DNA of 7,250 bases from Pseudomonadota bacterium (GCA_021783525.1 JAJXTT010000085.1:1-7250); one strand, 5' to 3'. Shown: positions 1-6,340, counted from the first letter of the stretch. Numbers and translations are program-made. The notes: a model not told the origin generated them from the letters alone.

Positions 1-282
1 GATGGGGACGTGTTCAAGGTGGGGAATGCGCCGTATCGTTTTGATGACCTCCAGTCCGGACATCTCATCCATCAGGTAATCGACCAGGATCAGATCGGGC
101 TGGTTCAGCCTTAGCCAATCGATCGCCCCCAGAGGTGAGGCGAATGCCTGGACGAAAATATCCTTTTGCAGACTGCGCACTATCTTGTCGAGGATGATGC
201 GGCTGGTGAACTCATCGTCGATGATCGCAATCGTGGGATGAGTCAGGTTTTTGTCGTTCTGGCTGATGATTTCGAATGGCAT
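1..282 (-). CDS. Response regulator, receiver domain (partial; C-terminal part outside window)
   Basis: The minus strand reads 94 codons from an ATG at 282 to the window edge with no stop. The protein begins MPFEIISQND and then shows a CheY-like receiver fold: strand 1 'TIAIIDDE' with the acidic pocket at D22-D23, and strand 3 'DLILVDYLMDEMSG' with D68 as the expected phospho-acceptor and the conserved G76. The window ends just after 'HVPI', the start of strand 4, so the conserved Ser/Thr and Lys switch residues and any output domain are not visible. Its role is to take phosphate from a histidine kinase; the output (DNA binding, HD-GYP, GGDEF or none) cannot be told. The proline usual four residues after the phospho-acceptor is D72 here. 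The start is supported by an AAAGGA ribosome site nine bases upstream. The gene is divergent from the zipA operon, and no partner kinase is in view. Confidence 0.9.
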   Translation of the reverse strand, partial: MPFEIISQNDKNLTHPTIAIIDDEFTSRIILDKIVRSLQKDIFVQAFASPLGAIDWLRLNQPDLILVDYLMDEMSGLEVIKTIRRIPHLEHVPI

Positions 283-291
283 GATGGTCGT

Positions 292-297
292 TCCTTT
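292..297 (-). promoter_or_regulatory. Ribosome binding site of the response regulator
   Basis: AAAGGA on the minus strand, nine bases before the ATG at 282. It fixes the start of the leftward response regulator. Confidence 0.7.
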
Positions 298-321
298 GTA
301 AACGCATCGTGAGATACTCTG

Positions 322-340
322 CCCCGTCTTCGGTGCGGGG
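322..340. repeat. Hairpin CCCCG/CGGGG with UUCG loop
   Basis: Perfect 5-bp arms at 322-326 and 336-340. On the plus strand the inner bases can close a C(UUCG)G tetraloop after a G-U pair and one bulged base. There is no T-run after it on either strand, so it does not look like an intrinsic terminator. It lies about 40 bases upstream of the response regulator start and could fall in that gene's leader. Confidence 0.45.
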
Positions 341-355
341 TTATGGGTGGAGTGA

Positions 356-389
356 GGTTGGTCCCAATGCCGGTTCTTCGGGACAAGCC
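356..389. repeat. Imperfect hairpin with GTCCC/GGGAC core
   Basis: The arms at 356-365 and 380-389 pair over 10 positions with one G-U pair and one mismatch; the inner five pairs (GTCCC with GGGAC) are perfect. The loop is 14 bases. It sits directly between two other hairpins in the divergent region. Its function is unknown. Confidence 0.45.
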
Positions 390-391
390 AG

Positions 392-455
392 CGTAAGTAG
401 AACCTTCGCGGCCGCCATCGTCAACTGTCCGAATGGCGGCATGCTCGATCTTACG
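392..455. repeat. Nested inverted repeats
   Basis: The outer arms CGTAAG (392-397) and CTTACG (450-455) enclose perfect 8-bp inner arms GCCGCCAT (411-418) and ATGGCGGC (433-440) with a 14-base loop. A competing pairing is also possible: GCGGCC at 408-413 with GGCCGC at 469-474, which would exclude the 8-bp inner stem. Two mutually exclusive folds are a pattern seen in regulatory leaders, but GC-rich chance pairing cannot be excluded. Confidence 0.45.
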
Positions 456-487
456 GTTAGCGACCAGTGGCCGCAATACTTTAAGAC

Positions 488-517
488 CTGCCATTCTAAG
501 CAAGGATTTGAGATAAT
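488..517 (+). promoter_or_regulatory. Candidate sigma-70-like promoter for the zipA operon
   Basis: CTGCCA at 488-493 matches 4 of 6 bases of TTGACA, and GATAAT at 512-517 matches 5 of 6 of TATAAT, with an 18-base spacer. A start near 524 would leave a leader of about 36 bases before zipA. It is the best match I found in the region, but it is weak. Confidence 0.3.
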
Positions 518-559
518 TCACGGGTATTTCCCACTTGGTGCGCTCCCCGGTATTCGAAC

Positions 560-1624
560 ATGAGTGAATTTCAGTTGAGTCTGTTGGTCATTGGTCTTGT
601 CGTGGTTGCTGGAGTCTTTCTCTATGGCCAATGGCAACAATGGCGATATCGTCGCAGCCAGGCTGAACCAGTCAAGTCGAAGCAAGCCGAATCCTCCTTG
701 CAGGTCACGACAGGCGTGTCCGCCGCCCGCACGCCGTTTGACGCGGCGAACGAGGCGCCGTCGCTGGTTGAAGACAGCCCCGACAGGATGGAGGACGAGG
801 CGTGCGGCCTGCTTAACGATGCGACCGATTATGTCGCCACCTTCCTGCTTAAGACCCCGCAGACGGCTGCGGTCCTGAATGTCCTGTGGCCCCGACGGTT
901 CGATTTCGGAAAGAGTGTTCTTGCGTGCGGGCTGAATACCGGCAGCGGCCTGTGGGAGCGCCTGATTCCGGAAAGCGGACAGACCTATCGTGCATTCAGG
1001 ATCGGCCTGCAACTCGTAGACAGATCCGGTGCCGTGAGCGAGAGTCGGCTGTCGGGGTTTCGCGACTTGCTGAATGAGATCGCTGTGCAATTGCATATCG
1101 AGGCGAAGTTGCCCCCACTGGAGGAAGCGCTGCAACGCGCGCAGGAGCTGGATCGTTTTTGCGCAGACGTGGACCGGATGATCGGTATCAATCTGTTGAC
1201 TGGCGGCGACCGGAAACTGTTCGGTACCGAAGTGGCGAACGCCGCTGCGCAGCAGGGAATGAGTCTGCAGACCGATGGCACCTTTCACCTGCTGAATGAA
1301 GGTGGCGCGCACCTGTTCAGCCTGAGCGCATCCGACGGTACGGCATTTCATCCCCATACCCTCAATCAGTCGCGCGTGGATAGCCTGACCCTGCTGCTGG
1401 ATATCCCGAGGATAATCGAGCCGGTCCGTTGTTTCGACGAGATGGTGGCGCTGGCCCGGAACCTGTCCAAGGCATTGCGCCTGACGCTGGTGGATGACCA
1501 GCGGGTGGCGCTGAGCGATGGGGCAATTGCGCAGATACGCGCGCAAGTGGCGGCTACCGAAGACCTCATGCTTGTAGGGCACATCACGCCGGGCAGTGCG
1601 CAAGCCCTTCGACTGTTTTCCTGA
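560..1624 (+). CDS. zipA: Cell division protein ZipA (betaproteobacterial type)
   Basis: Encodes 354 residues. ZipA anchors FtsZ to the inner membrane during division. Residues 6-22 form one N-terminal membrane segment, followed by a basic stretch (WRYRR) and a short low-complexity linker to about residue 85, matching the N-out, C-in layout of the family. The C-terminal part, roughly 218-354, fits the ZipA FtsZ-binding domain, with 'HLFSLSASDGTAF', 'LTLLLDIPR' and 'CFDEMVALARNLSKAL'. Between them, about 90-205, lies a region that looks folded rather than the long Pro/Gln-rich linker of E. coli ZipA. The start matches the usual family beginning, but I see no clear Shine-Dalgarno sequence before it. 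The stop overlaps the ligA start by one base (TGATG), and zipA-ligA adjacency is a known arrangement that supports the call. Confidence 0.85.
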   Translation: MSEFQLSLLVIGLVVVAGVFLYGQWQQWRYRRSQAEPVKSKQAESSLQVTTGVSAARTPFDAANEAPSLVEDSPDRMEDEACGLLNDATDYVATFLLKTPQTAAVLNVLWPRRFDFGKSVLACGLNTGSGLWERLIPESGQTYRAFRIGLQLVDRSGAVSESRLSGFRDLLNEIAVQLHIEAKLPPLEEALQRAQELDRFCADVDRMIGINLLTGGDRKLFGTEVANAAAQQGMSLQTDGTFHLLNEGGAHLFSLSASDGTAFHPHTLNQSRVDSLTLLLDIPRIIEPVRCFDEMVALARNLSKALRLTLVDDQRVALSDGAIAQIRAQVAATEDLMLVGHITPGSAQALRLFS

Positions 1625-3648
1625 TGACGGCGGCACAACGCATCGCGCATCTGCGCGCAGAAATCGAACGGCACAACCATGCCTATTACGTGCTGGATGC
1701 GCCAACCATACCAGACGCTGAATACGACAAGCTGTTCCGCGAACTGCAAGCACTCGAAGCCCAGCATCCCGAACTGCTGACTCCGGATTCTCCCACGCAG
1801 CGGGTTGGCGGCAAGGTGCTGGACGGCTTCGCATCCGTGCGCCATACCGTGCCGATGCTCTCCATTCGAACGGAGACCGATACCGAGTCCAGCGGGGCGA
1901 CCAACTTCGATACGCGAGTTCGCAACGCATTGGGGTCTGCGGGCGATATCGAATACGCCTGCGAACTCAAGTTTGACGGCCTTGCCGTCAACCTGCGCTA
2001 CGAGAAGGGAGTCCTGGTGCAGGCCGCCACGCGCGGCGACGGAGAAACGGGGGAGGATGTAACGCAGAACGTGCGCACCATCCATTGTGTTCCATTGCAC
2101 CTCAGGGGCTGCGCAGCCGAGGTGCTGGAAGTGCGCGGGGAGGTATACATGTCGCGCGGGGACTTCGAACGCTACAACGAGAAACAGCGTGCACAGGGTT
2201 TGGCGACCCTGGTGAATCCGCGCAACGGAGCGGCAGGCAGTATTCGCCAGCTCGATCCCAAGCTGGCGGCAAGGCGACCGCTGTCGTTCTTTGCGTATGG
2301 TCTGGGCGAGGTGCATGGTTGGGCGTTGCCTGAAACGCACAGCGGTATTCTTGATGCATTGGCGAGGTTTGGCATACCGGTATGCGCTGAACGTGCGGTG
2401 GTGCGCGGCGCGGGCGCATTGGCCGAGTTCCATCGCCGTGTAGCCGCCAAACGCGATGAGTTGCCGTTCGACATCGACGGCGTGGTCTACAAGGTCAATG
2501 ACCTGAAGCTGCAGGCCGCACTTGGCTTCGTTTCCCGCGAACCGCGCTGGGCGGTGGCGCACAAATTCCCGGCGGAAGAGCAGCTGACCATCGTGCGCGA
2601 CATCGAGGTGCAGGTCGGGCGTACCGGCAAGCTTACTCCGGTCGCCAAGCTGGAGCCGGTGTTCGTCGGCGGTACCACGGTGAGCAATGCCACGCTGCAC
2701 AATGAAGGCGAGATCCGCCGCAAGGATGTGCATATCGGCGATACCGTGATCGTGCGCCGCGCAGGCGACGTGATTCCGGAAGTGGTGGGCGTGCTGCCCG
2801 AGCGCAGGCCTGCGGATGCAAAGCCCTTCGTCATGCCCACAACCTGCCCCGTATGCGGCAGCCATGTGGTGCGTGAGGAGGGCGAGGCTGATGCGCGCTG
2901 CACGGGCGGCCTGTTCTGCGCCGCCCAGCGCAAACAGGCCATCCTGCATTTTGCCGGGCGGCGCGCGATGGATATCGAGGGACTGGGCGACAAGCTGGTG
3001 GACCAGCTAGTGGACGAGAATATCATTCACTCCCTGTCGGACTTGTATAACAGGAAGGTGCTGAATCTTCAGTCGCTGGTTGCACTTGAGCGCATGGCCG
3101 AAAAAAGCGCGCAGAACATCGTGGACGCGCTGGAAAAGAGCAAATCCACTACACTCAATCGCTTCCTGTTTGCGCTGGGCATACGTCATGTCGGGGAAAG
3201 CACGGCCAAGGACCTGGCCCGGCATTTCGGCAAGCTCGATGTCATCATGCAGGCCGGTGAAGATCGACTTCTGGCCGTGCATGACGTGGGGCCGGTGGTG
3301 GCGCAAAGCATCGTTGCTTTCTTCGGAGAAATGCATAACCGCGAGGTGGTGCAGCAATTGCGCGCATTGGGCGTGCATTGGGAGGAGCACGATGGCGCAA
3401 TGAACGAGCAGTTGCCGTTGTCCGGCAAGACCTTCGTTCTCACCGGAACACTGGCCAGCCTGGCCCGCGATGAGGCAAAATCCCGACTTGAGGCGCTGGG
3501 GGCGAAGGTCGCAGGTTCGGTATCGAAAAAGACCGATTATGTGGTTGCCGGTGAAGAAGCCGGAAGCAAGCTGGAGAAAGCAAGGGAGCTGAATATACCC
3601 GTATGGGATGAACAGCAGTTACTGGAACGACTGAAAGAGTGCGAATAG
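1624..3648 (+). CDS. ligA: NAD-dependent DNA ligase LigA
   Basis: Encodes 674 residues, the usual LigA length. It seals nicks in DNA using NAD+, in replication and repair. In order: the NAD-binding Ia domain (about 1-70, with 'HNHAYYVLDAPTIPDAEYDKL'-type residues 18-37), the adenylation domain with the catalytic lysine K116 in KFDG, 'RGEVYM' at 171-176, 'DGVVYKVND' with K290, and K314 in 'VAHKFPAEE'; then the OB fold ('GRTGKLTPVAKLEPV'), a four-cysteine zinc finger (C408, C411, C426, C432), helix-hairpin-helix repeats (about 445-590) and a C-terminal BRCT domain (about 597-674). All main catalytic residues are present. Residues 77-88 read PMLSIRTETDTE rather than the PMLSL-x-N form of E. coli. 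There is no clear ribosome site; translation probably depends on coupling to zipA. Confidence 0.97.
   Translation: MTAAQRIAHLRAEIERHNHAYYVLDAPTIPDAEYDKLFRELQALEAQHPELLTPDSPTQRVGGKVLDGFASVRHTVPMLSIRTETDTESSGATNFDTRVRNALGSAGDIEYACELKFDGLAVNLRYEKGVLVQAATRGDGETGEDVTQNVRTIHCVPLHLRGCAAEVLEVRGEVYMSRGDFERYNEKQRAQGLATLVNPRNGAAGSIRQLDPKLAARRPLSFFAYGLGEVHGWALPETHSGILDALARFGIPVCAERAVVRGAGALAEFHRRVAAKRDELPFDIDGVVYKVNDLKLQAALGFVSREPRWAVAHKFPAEEQLTIVRDIEVQVGRTGKLTPVAKLEPVFVGGTTVSNATLHNEGEIRRKDVHIGDTVIVRRAGDVIPEVVGVLPERRPADAKPFVMPTTCPVCGSHVVREEGEADARCTGGLFCAAQRKQAILHFAGRRAMDIEGLGDKLVDQLVDENIIHSLSDLYNRKVLNLQSLVALERMAEKSAQNIVDALEKSKSTTLNRFLFALGIRHVGESTAKDLARHFGKLDVIMQAGEDRLLAVHDVGPVVAQSIVAFFGEMHNREVVQQLRALGVHWEEHDGAMNEQLPLSGKTFVLTGTLASLARDEAKSRLEALGAKVAGSVSKKTDYVVAGEEAGSKLEKARELNIPVWDEQQLLERLKECE
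3633..3639 (+). promoter_or_regulatory. Ribosome binding site deciding the galU start
   Basis: GAAAGAG at the end of ligA lies 11 bases before the ATG at 3651. It overlaps the in-frame GTG at 3639, so that earlier codon is less likely to be the start. Confidence 0.45.
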
Positions 3649-3650
3649 AC

Positions 3651-4520
3651 ATGAAACAAAAAATCACGAAAGCCGTATTCCCGGTTGCCGGCATGGGCAG
3701 CCGATTCCTGCCGGCCACCAAGGCAACCGCCAAGGAGATGTTACCGGTGGTGGACAAGCCGCTGATCCAGTATGCGGTGGAAGAAGCGGTGGCGGCAGGT
3801 ATCACCGACATGGTGTTCATCACCGGACGCAACAAACGCGCGATCGAGGATCATTTCGACAAGGCATACGAACTGGAAGCCACGCTGGAAGCGCAAGGCA
3901 AGACAGAATTGCTGCGCCTGGTGCAATCCGTGGTACCCAAGCATGTGAACTGCATCTATATCCGCCAGGCGGAACCGTTGGGTCTGGGACACGCGGTACT
4001 GTGTGCCAAACCGGTCATCCAGGACGAGCCGTTCGCCGTCATCCTTGCCGACGACCTGATAGACGGTACCCCTCCCATCGTCAAGCAGATGGTGGACGTA
4101 TTTGCAAAGCATCAATGTTCCATCCTTGGAGTGCAGGACGTGCCGCGCGCGCATACCAAACAATACGGCATCGTCAGCAGCACCAATCTGGAAATGAACG
4201 TCGAGCGTGTGCACGGTATCGTGGAAAAGCCCAAGCCTGAGGTTGCGCCATCCACGCTGGCCGTGGTGGGACGCTATATCCTGACGCCGCGCATCTTTCA
4301 TCATCTGGAGAGCATCCAGCCCGGTGCGGGGGGGGAGATACAGCTCACCGACGGCATCGCGGAACTGATCAAGGAAGAGCAGTTGCTGGCCTACCGCTTC
4401 AGCGGCATCCGCTACGACTGCGGTTCAAAACTGGGATATTTGCAGGCGCAGGTCGCATTCGGATTGAAACATCATGAGTTGCGCCAGGATTTTGCAGCCT
4501 ACCTGCAGACCGTGTCGTGA
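3651..4520 (+). CDS. galU: UTP-glucose-1-phosphate uridylyltransferase GalU
   Basis: Encodes 289 residues from the ATG at 3651. It makes UDP-glucose from UTP and glucose-1-phosphate, feeding lipopolysaccharide, exopolysaccharide and sugar-nucleotide pathways in the cytoplasm. Visible motifs are the N-terminal nucleotidyltransferase signature 'GMGSRFLPATKATAKEMLP' (14-32), LADD (132-135), EKPK (192-195), GGEIQLTD (227-234) and 'YDCGSKLGYLQA' (255-266). The family start pattern 'M-x-x-K-I-x-K-A-V-F-P-V-A-G' favours 3651 over an in-frame GTG at 3639 that would overlap ligA and add four residues. S17 stands where most GalU proteins have Thr (G-x-G-T-R), and A27 where Pro is usual before KEMLP. 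It begins two bases after the ligA stop, and its own stop overlaps the next gene by four bases. Confidence 0.95.
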   Translation: MKQKITKAVFPVAGMGSRFLPATKATAKEMLPVVDKPLIQYAVEEAVAAGITDMVFITGRNKRAIEDHFDKAYELEATLEAQGKTELLRLVQSVVPKHVNCIYIRQAEPLGLGHAVLCAKPVIQDEPFAVILADDLIDGTPPIVKQMVDVFAKHQCSILGVQDVPRAHTKQYGIVSSTNLEMNVERVHGIVEKPKPEVAPSTLAVVGRYILTPRIFHHLESIQPGAGGEIQLTDGIAELIKEEQLLAYRFSGIRYDCGSKLGYLQAQVAFGLKHHELRQDFAAYLQTVS

Positions 4521-5068
4521 TCCTGGACAACCGGCAAGCACGCAGCATTCTGCAAGATGCCGAGTTGATTTGTTCGGCGGACGAGGTGCGAGCCGCCGTG
4601 GCGCGTGTGGCACACGCTATCAATTCAACGTTGTCGGACCGGCATCCGCTGGTGCTGTCCGTCATGGGCGGCGCGGTCGTGTTCACCGGGCAATTGCTGC
4701 CGCTGCTTGATTTCCCGCTGGACTTCGATTATCTGCACGTGTCGCGTTACGGGAACGAAAAGCGCGGCGGCGAATTGCACTGGAAGGTGGCACCGCGCGA
4801 AAATGTGCGTGACAAGGTCGTACTGGTGGTGGACGATATCCTTGACGAAGGCGAGACACTGCATGCCATCAGACAGCGCGTGATGGAACTCGGCGCGCGC
4901 GAATTTTACAGTGCCGTGTTTGCCGACAAACAGAACGGCAAGAGCAAGCCCATCCGCGCCGATTATGTCGGGCTGGAGTTGCCAGACCGTTTCGTGTTCG
5001 GCTACGGGATGGATATCCACGGAGCGTGGCGCAACTTGCCCGCAATCTACGCAGTGAGGGAACATTGA
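4517..5068 (+). CDS. hpt: Hypoxanthine-guanine phosphoribosyltransferase
   Basis: Encodes 183 residues from a GTG at 4517 that overlaps the galU stop in GTGA. It joins hypoxanthine or guanine to PRPP, giving IMP or GMP. The type I PRTase fold shows 'VVDDILDEGETL' (104-115) as the PRPP loop with D106-D107, the flexible-loop 'SRYGN' (76-80), and the C-terminal base-recognition stretch 'VGLELPDRFVFGYGMD' (151-166) followed by 'RNLPAIYAV', as in other HPRTs. E111 lies at a PRPP-loop position where Ser or Thr is more common; a DEG version is, to my recollection, found in other proteobacterial HPRTs. I see no strong ribosome site, so expression probably depends on coupling to galU. The next gene encodes a purine nucleoside phosphorylase that could supply its substrate. 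The base preference cannot be read with certainty. Confidence 0.9.
   Translation: MILDNRQARSILQDAELICSADEVRAAVARVAHAINSTLSDRHPLVLSVMGGAVVFTGQLLPLLDFPLDFDYLHVSRYGNEKRGGELHWKVAPRENVRDKVVLVVDDILDEGETLHAIRQRVMELGAREFYSAVFADKQNGKSKPIRADYVGLELPDRFVFGYGMDIHGAWRNLPAIYAVREH
5056..5061 (+). promoter_or_regulatory. Ribosome binding site of the phosphorylase gene
   Basis: GAGGGA inside the 3' end of hpt, eight bases before the ATG at 5070. It is the clearest Shine-Dalgarno sequence in the plus-strand cluster and supports this start. Confidence 0.65.
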
Positions 5069-5069
5069 T

Positions 5070-5816
5070 ATGCTGGCGATCATCGGCGGTACCGGACTTT
5101 CTCAACTGACGAATCTTAAAATCACCCACCGGCAAGTGATGCGCACGCCTTATGGCGAACCTTCCGGGCCGGTGACGTTCGGCACCATCAACCAGCATGA
5201 GATCATGTTTCTTGCGCGGCACGGATACGGCCACACCATCCCGCCGCACGAAGTGAACTATCGCGCCAATCTGTGGGCGCTGCGCGACCAGGGGGCGAGG
5301 CGCATCATCGCGGCCACTTCGGTCGGCGGAATCCGGGCCGACCTGGTGCCGGGCACACTCGTTGTCCCGGACCAGATCATCGACTATACCTATGGGCGCG
5401 ACTTCACTTATTTTGACGGCAAGGACAGGCCTGTCACGCACATCGACTTCACGCGGCCGTATGACGAGCCGATGCGCCAGCAGGTATTGGCAGCGGTGAG
5501 GCAGGCGGGCGAGACCTGCGTGGACGGGGGAGTGCATGCTGTGGCACAAGGGCCGAGACTTGAGACGGCGGCAGAGATCAACCGGCTGGAACGCGATGGC
5601 GCGGATATGGTCGGCATGACCGGGATGCCGGAAGCCTCGCTGGCAAAGGAGCTGGGTCTGGCTTACGCCACCATCGCCGTGGTGGTGAATCACGCGGCGG
5701 GACGCGGTAGCAGCCGTGACCGCGTCCCGCTTGAATCGATAGGAGCGATCATGAGTCCGGCGATGGAGCGCGTGCGCAATATCCTTGAACACGCGGTAGA
5801 GCAAGATGGCGACTAG
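5070..5816 (+). CDS. mtnP: S-methyl-5'-thioinosine phosphorylase (MTAP/PNP family)
   Basis: Encodes 248 residues. The family splits purine nucleosides with phosphate; this branch acts on 5'-methylthio-nucleosides left from polyamine synthesis or quorum-signal synthesis. Visible motifs are the phosphate-binding GGTG (6-9), 'FLARHGYGH' (47-55), 'PPHEVNYRANLWAL' (58-71), 'SVGGI' (84-88), 'QGPRLET' (160-166), 'GMTGMPEA' (182-189) and 'VVVNHAAG' (204-211). Residue N207 replaces the Asp that true MTA phosphorylases use to bind the 6-amino group of adenine; Asn there favours 6-oxopurines. The sequence also resembles, as far as I recall it, the methylthioinosine phosphorylase PA3004 of Pseudomonas aeruginosa. 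I therefore prefer methylthioinosine over methylthioadenosine as substrate; the symbol mtnP is the loose family name. It starts one base after hpt and ends 11 bases inside def. Confidence 0.88.
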   Translation: MLAIIGGTGLSQLTNLKITHRQVMRTPYGEPSGPVTFGTINQHEIMFLARHGYGHTIPPHEVNYRANLWALRDQGARRIIAATSVGGIRADLVPGTLVVPDQIIDYTYGRDFTYFDGKDRPVTHIDFTRPYDEPMRQQVLAAVRQAGETCVDGGVHAVAQGPRLETAAEINRLERDGADMVGMTGMPEASLAKELGLAYATIAVVVNHAAGRGSSRDRVPLESIGAIMSPAMERVRNILEHAVEQDGD

Positions 5817-6339
5817 GGAAGTGTTGCGCATGGGCGATGTGCGCTTGCTGCGCCGAGCCGAGGAACTGGTGCTGTTCGACACCGCCGAACTGCATGCCCT
5901 GCTTGCCGATATGCGCGACACCATGCGTGCCATGGACGGCGTGGGACTGGCCGCGCCGCAGATCGGCGTGAATCTTCGCGTGGTCATCTTCGAAGTGAAC
6001 AGGAACCCGCGATATCCCGATGCCGAAGCCGTACCTCAGACGGTGCTGATCAATCCCGTCATCACGCCCTTGACAGACGCGACAGAGGACGGCTGGGAAG
6101 GATGCCTCAGCGTCCCCGGCATGCGCGGCCTTGTTCCCCGCTACACGAACTTGCGTTATCAGGGCCGCGACGAATATGGCGCGCTGATCGATCGCACGGT
6201 GAGCGGTTTCCATGCCCGCGTGGTGCAGCACGAATGCGACCATCTTGACGGCATACTGTACCCGATGCGTATTCGCGACATGAAGGATTTCGGTTTTACC
6301 GACGTGCTGTTTCCCGATGCCGGGGGACAGGACGAATAG
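5806..6339 (+). CDS. def: Peptide deformylase
   Basis: Encodes 177 residues. It removes the formyl group from the N-terminal methionine of new proteins at the ribosome. All three family motifs are intact: GVGLAAPQIG (45-54, with Q52), EGCLSVPG (98-105, with metal ligand C100) and QHECDHLDG (141-149, with metal ligands H142 and H146 and catalytic E143). The protein begins 'MATREVLRMGDVRLLRRAEE', close to the start of a common second deformylase form in betaproteobacteria, so the ATG at 5806 is preferred over an in-frame GTG at 5821, although it overlaps the preceding gene by 11 bases and its ribosome site is weak. The usual partner fmt (methionyl-tRNA formyltransferase) is not beside it, which suggests that this is a second deformylase copy; that is inference. 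Confidence 0.95.
   Translation: MATREVLRMGDVRLLRRAEELVLFDTAELHALLADMRDTMRAMDGVGLAAPQIGVNLRVVIFEVNRNPRYPDAEAVPQTVLINPVITPLTDATEDGWEGCLSVPGMRGLVPRYTNLRYQGRDEYGALIDRTVSGFHARVVQHECDHLDGILYPMRIRDMKDFGFTDVLFPDAGGQDE
6329..6332 (+). promoter_or_regulatory. Ribosome binding site of the channel gene
   Basis: AGGA inside the end of def, eight bases before the ATG at 6341, preceded by a G-run at 6322-6326. Confidence 0.5.
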
Positions 6340-6340
6340 C

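Larger units (their letters stand above)
283..559. other. Divergent non-coding region between response regulator and zipA
   Basis: This 277-base stretch separates two divergent genes, so it should hold promoters for both. Short reading frames exist on both strands, but none has a recognisable product or a convincing ribosome site. The region is rich in inverted repeats (322-340, 356-389, 392-455), none followed by a T-run that would suggest an ordinary terminator. I found a weak candidate promoter for zipA at 488-517 and no convincing one for the leftward gene. In many beta- and gammaproteobacteria smc lies upstream of zipA; here it does not. The region could be a structured leader, a small RNA gene or a dispersed repeat copy; the sequence alone does not decide. 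Confidence 0.6.

Noticed and set aside
322..340. Intrinsic terminator
   Set aside because: The hairpin is GC-rich, but no T-run follows on either strand, and it lies between divergent genes where no transcript is expected to end.
536..560. tRNA-like 3' end on the minus strand (TTCGAAT followed by bases ending in ACCA)
   Set aside because: The 5' half of the T-stem that should pair is absent and no anticodon or D arm lies upstream; it is probably chance. It could be rechecked as a possible integrase attachment remnant, but no integrase is present.
309..563. Short plus-strand frame of 84 residues ending in an ATGA overlap with zipA
   Set aside because: The overlap is suggestive, but I see no ribosome site, no family motif, and its codons run through the inverted repeats. 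A chance frame is more likely.
518..1930. Long open frame on the minus strand opposite zipA and the start of ligA
   Set aside because: It is antisense to two well-recognised genes, its translation has no recognisable domain and is rich in Arg, Gln and His as expected for a frame shadow in GC-rich DNA.
1366..2949. Long open frame on the minus strand opposite ligA
   Set aside because: It lies entirely against zipA/ligA, and its protein has low-information composition and no family motif. LigA is certain on the plus strand.
3639..3650. Earlier GTG start for galU adding four residues
   Set aside because: It overlaps the ligA stop region and coincides with the ribosome site for the ATG at 3651, and the family N-terminus fits the ATG better.
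4869..5987. Minus-strand open frame opposite the phosphorylase and def
   Set aside because: The plus-strand genes there carry complete family motifs; this frame shows none.
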